This document shows, piece by piece, positions 14,151-15,253 of a stretch of 15,253 nucleotides of DNA (position 1 is its first letter; each line of letters opens with the position of its first letter). Under the pieces are notes generated by a model that did not search any database, had not been told where the DNA came from, and was given only the letters and a program-made list of their open reading frames with translations. The DNA is taken from positions 1 through 15,253 of the forward strand of contig CAZBGL010000204.1 in assembly GCA_964491375.1 (NCBI GenBank), in the 5' to 3' direction. The position numbers were made by a program, and so were the translations under genes. Origin of the DNA: CAZBGL01 sp964491375 (GTDB lineage Bacteria; Desulfobacterota; Deferrisomatia; Deferrisomatales; Deferrisomataceae).

Positions 14151-15253
14151 ATGGACAGCGGCCTGCCCTTGAGCGGCTTGAGGGTGCTGGACCTGACCCG
14201 GGTCCTGGCCGGGCCGTACTGTACCATGGTGCTGGCCGACCTGGGCGCCGAGGTCATCAAGGTGGAGGCCCCCGGCCGGGGAGACGACGCCCGCCACTTC
14301 GGGCCCTTCGTGGGCCCGGAGAGCGCCTACTTCATGAGCCTGAACCGGAACAAGAAGAGCGTGGCCCTCAACCTGAAGCACGGGCGGGGCCGGGAGGTGT
14401 TCCTGAGACTGGTCCGCCGAGTCGACGTGCTGGTGGAGAACTTCCGGCCCGGCACCATGGACAAGCTGGGGTTGGGCTACGAGACGCTGTCGGCCGAGAA
14501 CCCCCGGCTGGTGTACGCGGCCATCTCGGGGTTCGGCCACACCGGCCCGTACCGGGCCAAGCCGGCCTACGACATCGTGGTCCAGGGCATGGGCGGCATC
14601 ATGAGCATCACCGGCCACCCCGGCGGGCCGCCCACCCGGGTGGGCGCCTCCATCGGCGACATCACGGCCGGGTTGTTCGGCGCGGTGGGGATCCTGGCCG
14701 CCCTTCGGGAACGCGAACGCACGGGCCGCGGCCGGTTCGTGGACGTGGCCATGTTGGACTGCCAGGTGGCCATCCTGGAGAACGCCATCGCCCGTTACGA
14801 GGTCTCCGGCGAGGTCCCCGGACGGATCGGCAACCGGCACCCCTCGATCACGCCGTTCACCTCGGTGGAGGCCTCCGACGGGTACCTGATCATCGCCGTG
14901 GGCAACGATGCCCTGTGGGAGAAGTTCTGTCGACTCGTGGGCCGCGAGGACCTGCTGGCCGACCCCCGGTTCCGCACGAACCAGGACCGCACCGAGCACT
15001 GGGAGGAGCTGGAACCCATCCTGGCGGCCATCTTCCGCGCGCGCACCGTGGGGGCGTGGCTGTCCGCCCTGGAGGGGGCCGGGATCCCGTGCGGTCCCAT
15101 CCACACCATCGACCGGGTCGTGTCCGATCCCCAGGTGCGGGCGCGGGAGATGATCGTCACGGTGCACCATCCGGACGCCGGGCCGGTCAAGATGGCCGCC
15201 AGCCCGGTGAAGCTCGTCCCCCCACCCCCCCCCCCCCACCGGCCCCCGCCCCC
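14151..15253 (+). CDS. CaiB/BaiF family (class III) CoA-transferase, 3' end cut off and unreliable
   Basis: A class III CoA-transferase that moves CoA between carboxylic acids in the cytosol. About 355 credible residues are present; the family is usually about 390-410, so the C-terminus lies beyond the window. Family features are the N-terminal LSGLRVLDLTRVLAGPYCTMVLADLGAEVIKVEAPGRGDDAR, NRNKKSVALNL, VENFRPGTMDKLG, and the catalytic aspartate Asp170 in VGASIGDITAGLFGAVGILAAL followed by RTGRGRFVDVAMLD. The C-terminal SPVKL motif (about 351-355) runs straight into an artefactual-looking proline stretch encoded by C homopolymers. The ATG at 14151 has GGGAGGAGAG (14136-14145) upstream and lies 28 nt after dctM, so it belongs to the same operon. 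It probably activates the acid imported by TRAP system 2 as its CoA thioester. Substrate and CoA donor are not deducible. Confidence 0.93.
   Translation, partial: MDSGLPLSGLRVLDLTRVLAGPYCTMVLADLGAEVIKVEAPGRGDDARHFGPFVGPESAYFMSLNRNKKSVALNLKHGRGREVFLRLVRRVDVLVENFRPGTMDKLGLGYETLSAENPRLVYAAISGFGHTGPYRAKPAYDIVVQGMGGIMSITGHPGGPPTRVGASIGDITAGLFGAVGILAALRERERTGRGRFVDVAMLDCQVAILENAIARYEVSGEVPGRIGNRHPSITPFTSVEASDGYLIIAVGNDALWEKFCRLVGREDLLADPRFRTNQDRTEHWEELEPILAAIFRARTVGAWLSALEGAGIPCGPIHTIDRVVSDPQVRAREMIVTVHHPDAGPVKMAASPVKLVPPPPPPHRPPP
15218..15253. repeat. C-homopolymer tail at the window end (probable artefact)
   Basis: The last 36 nt are almost only C: a run of six, an A, a run of thirteen (15225-15237), then short C runs broken by A, G and GG. 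It interrupts a conserved CoA-transferase reading frame at the SPVKL motif. Nothing comparable occurs elsewhere in the window. A low-quality contig end, for example a poly-G read artefact seen from the other strand, is the simplest reading. Confidence 0.75.

Noticed and set aside
1..15253. CRISPR arrays, transposons, tRNA or rRNA genes and defence genes
   Set aside because: I looked for regularly spaced repeats, terminal inverted repeats, transposase motifs and cloverleaf patterns and saw none.

Overview
The window is a GC-rich (visually about 70% G+C), gene-dense bacterial segment of 15.25 kb. It holds twelve complete protein genes and two partial ones (ligA at the left edge, a CoA-transferase at the right edge). 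I saw no rRNA, tRNA, CRISPR array, insertion sequence or phage gene. NAD-dependent DNA ligase shows it is bacterial. Two TRAP carboxylate transporters, a dicluster-ferredoxin protein, a CaiB-type CoA-transferase and the base composition suggest an anaerobic or facultative, acid-degrading proteobacterium-like organism. A high-GC Desulfobacterota lineage is my best guess, but this is inference only.

Left block (1-4026, + strand): the 3' part of ligA, a crotonase-fold enoyl-CoA hydratase/isomerase that lacks one of the two hydratase glutamates, a YihY/BrkB-type six-helix membrane protein with a C-terminal winged-helix-like tail, and an HAD-family pyrimidine 5'-nucleotidase-like phosphatase. The last three are tightly packed (7-nt gap, then a GTGA overlap).

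First TRAP block (4020-8330, + strand): a candidate sigma70 promoter with a dyad in its spacer leads into dctP, dctQ and dctM. After 13 nt comes a 369-residue iron-sulfur protein with an N-terminal winged-helix-like region, a central nine-cysteine block and a C-terminal 2[4Fe-4S] ferredoxin domain. Two tandem stem-loops follow its stop, at the junction with the converging gene.

Middle (8482-10382): on the minus strand, a variant phosphohexomutase (phosphomannomutase-like) with a strong Shine-Dalgarno and its own candidate promoter. A 401-nt divergent intergenic region separates it from the second TRAP block and contains a near-perfect 19-bp palindrome of the GntR/FCD operator type, lying over a candidate -10 box.

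Second TRAP block (10383-15253, + strand): FCD-type GntR regulator, dctP, dctQ, dctM and a CaiB/BaiF CoA-transferase, with overlapping or closely spaced ends. A perfect 14-bp GC-rich hairpin sits between dctP and dctQ. The layout reads as a self-regulated catabolic operon: the regulator senses a carboxylate, the TRAP system imports it, and the CoA-transferase activates it. The last ~36 nt are C homopolymers that look like an assembly or read artefact, so the 3' end of the CoA-transferase should not be trusted.
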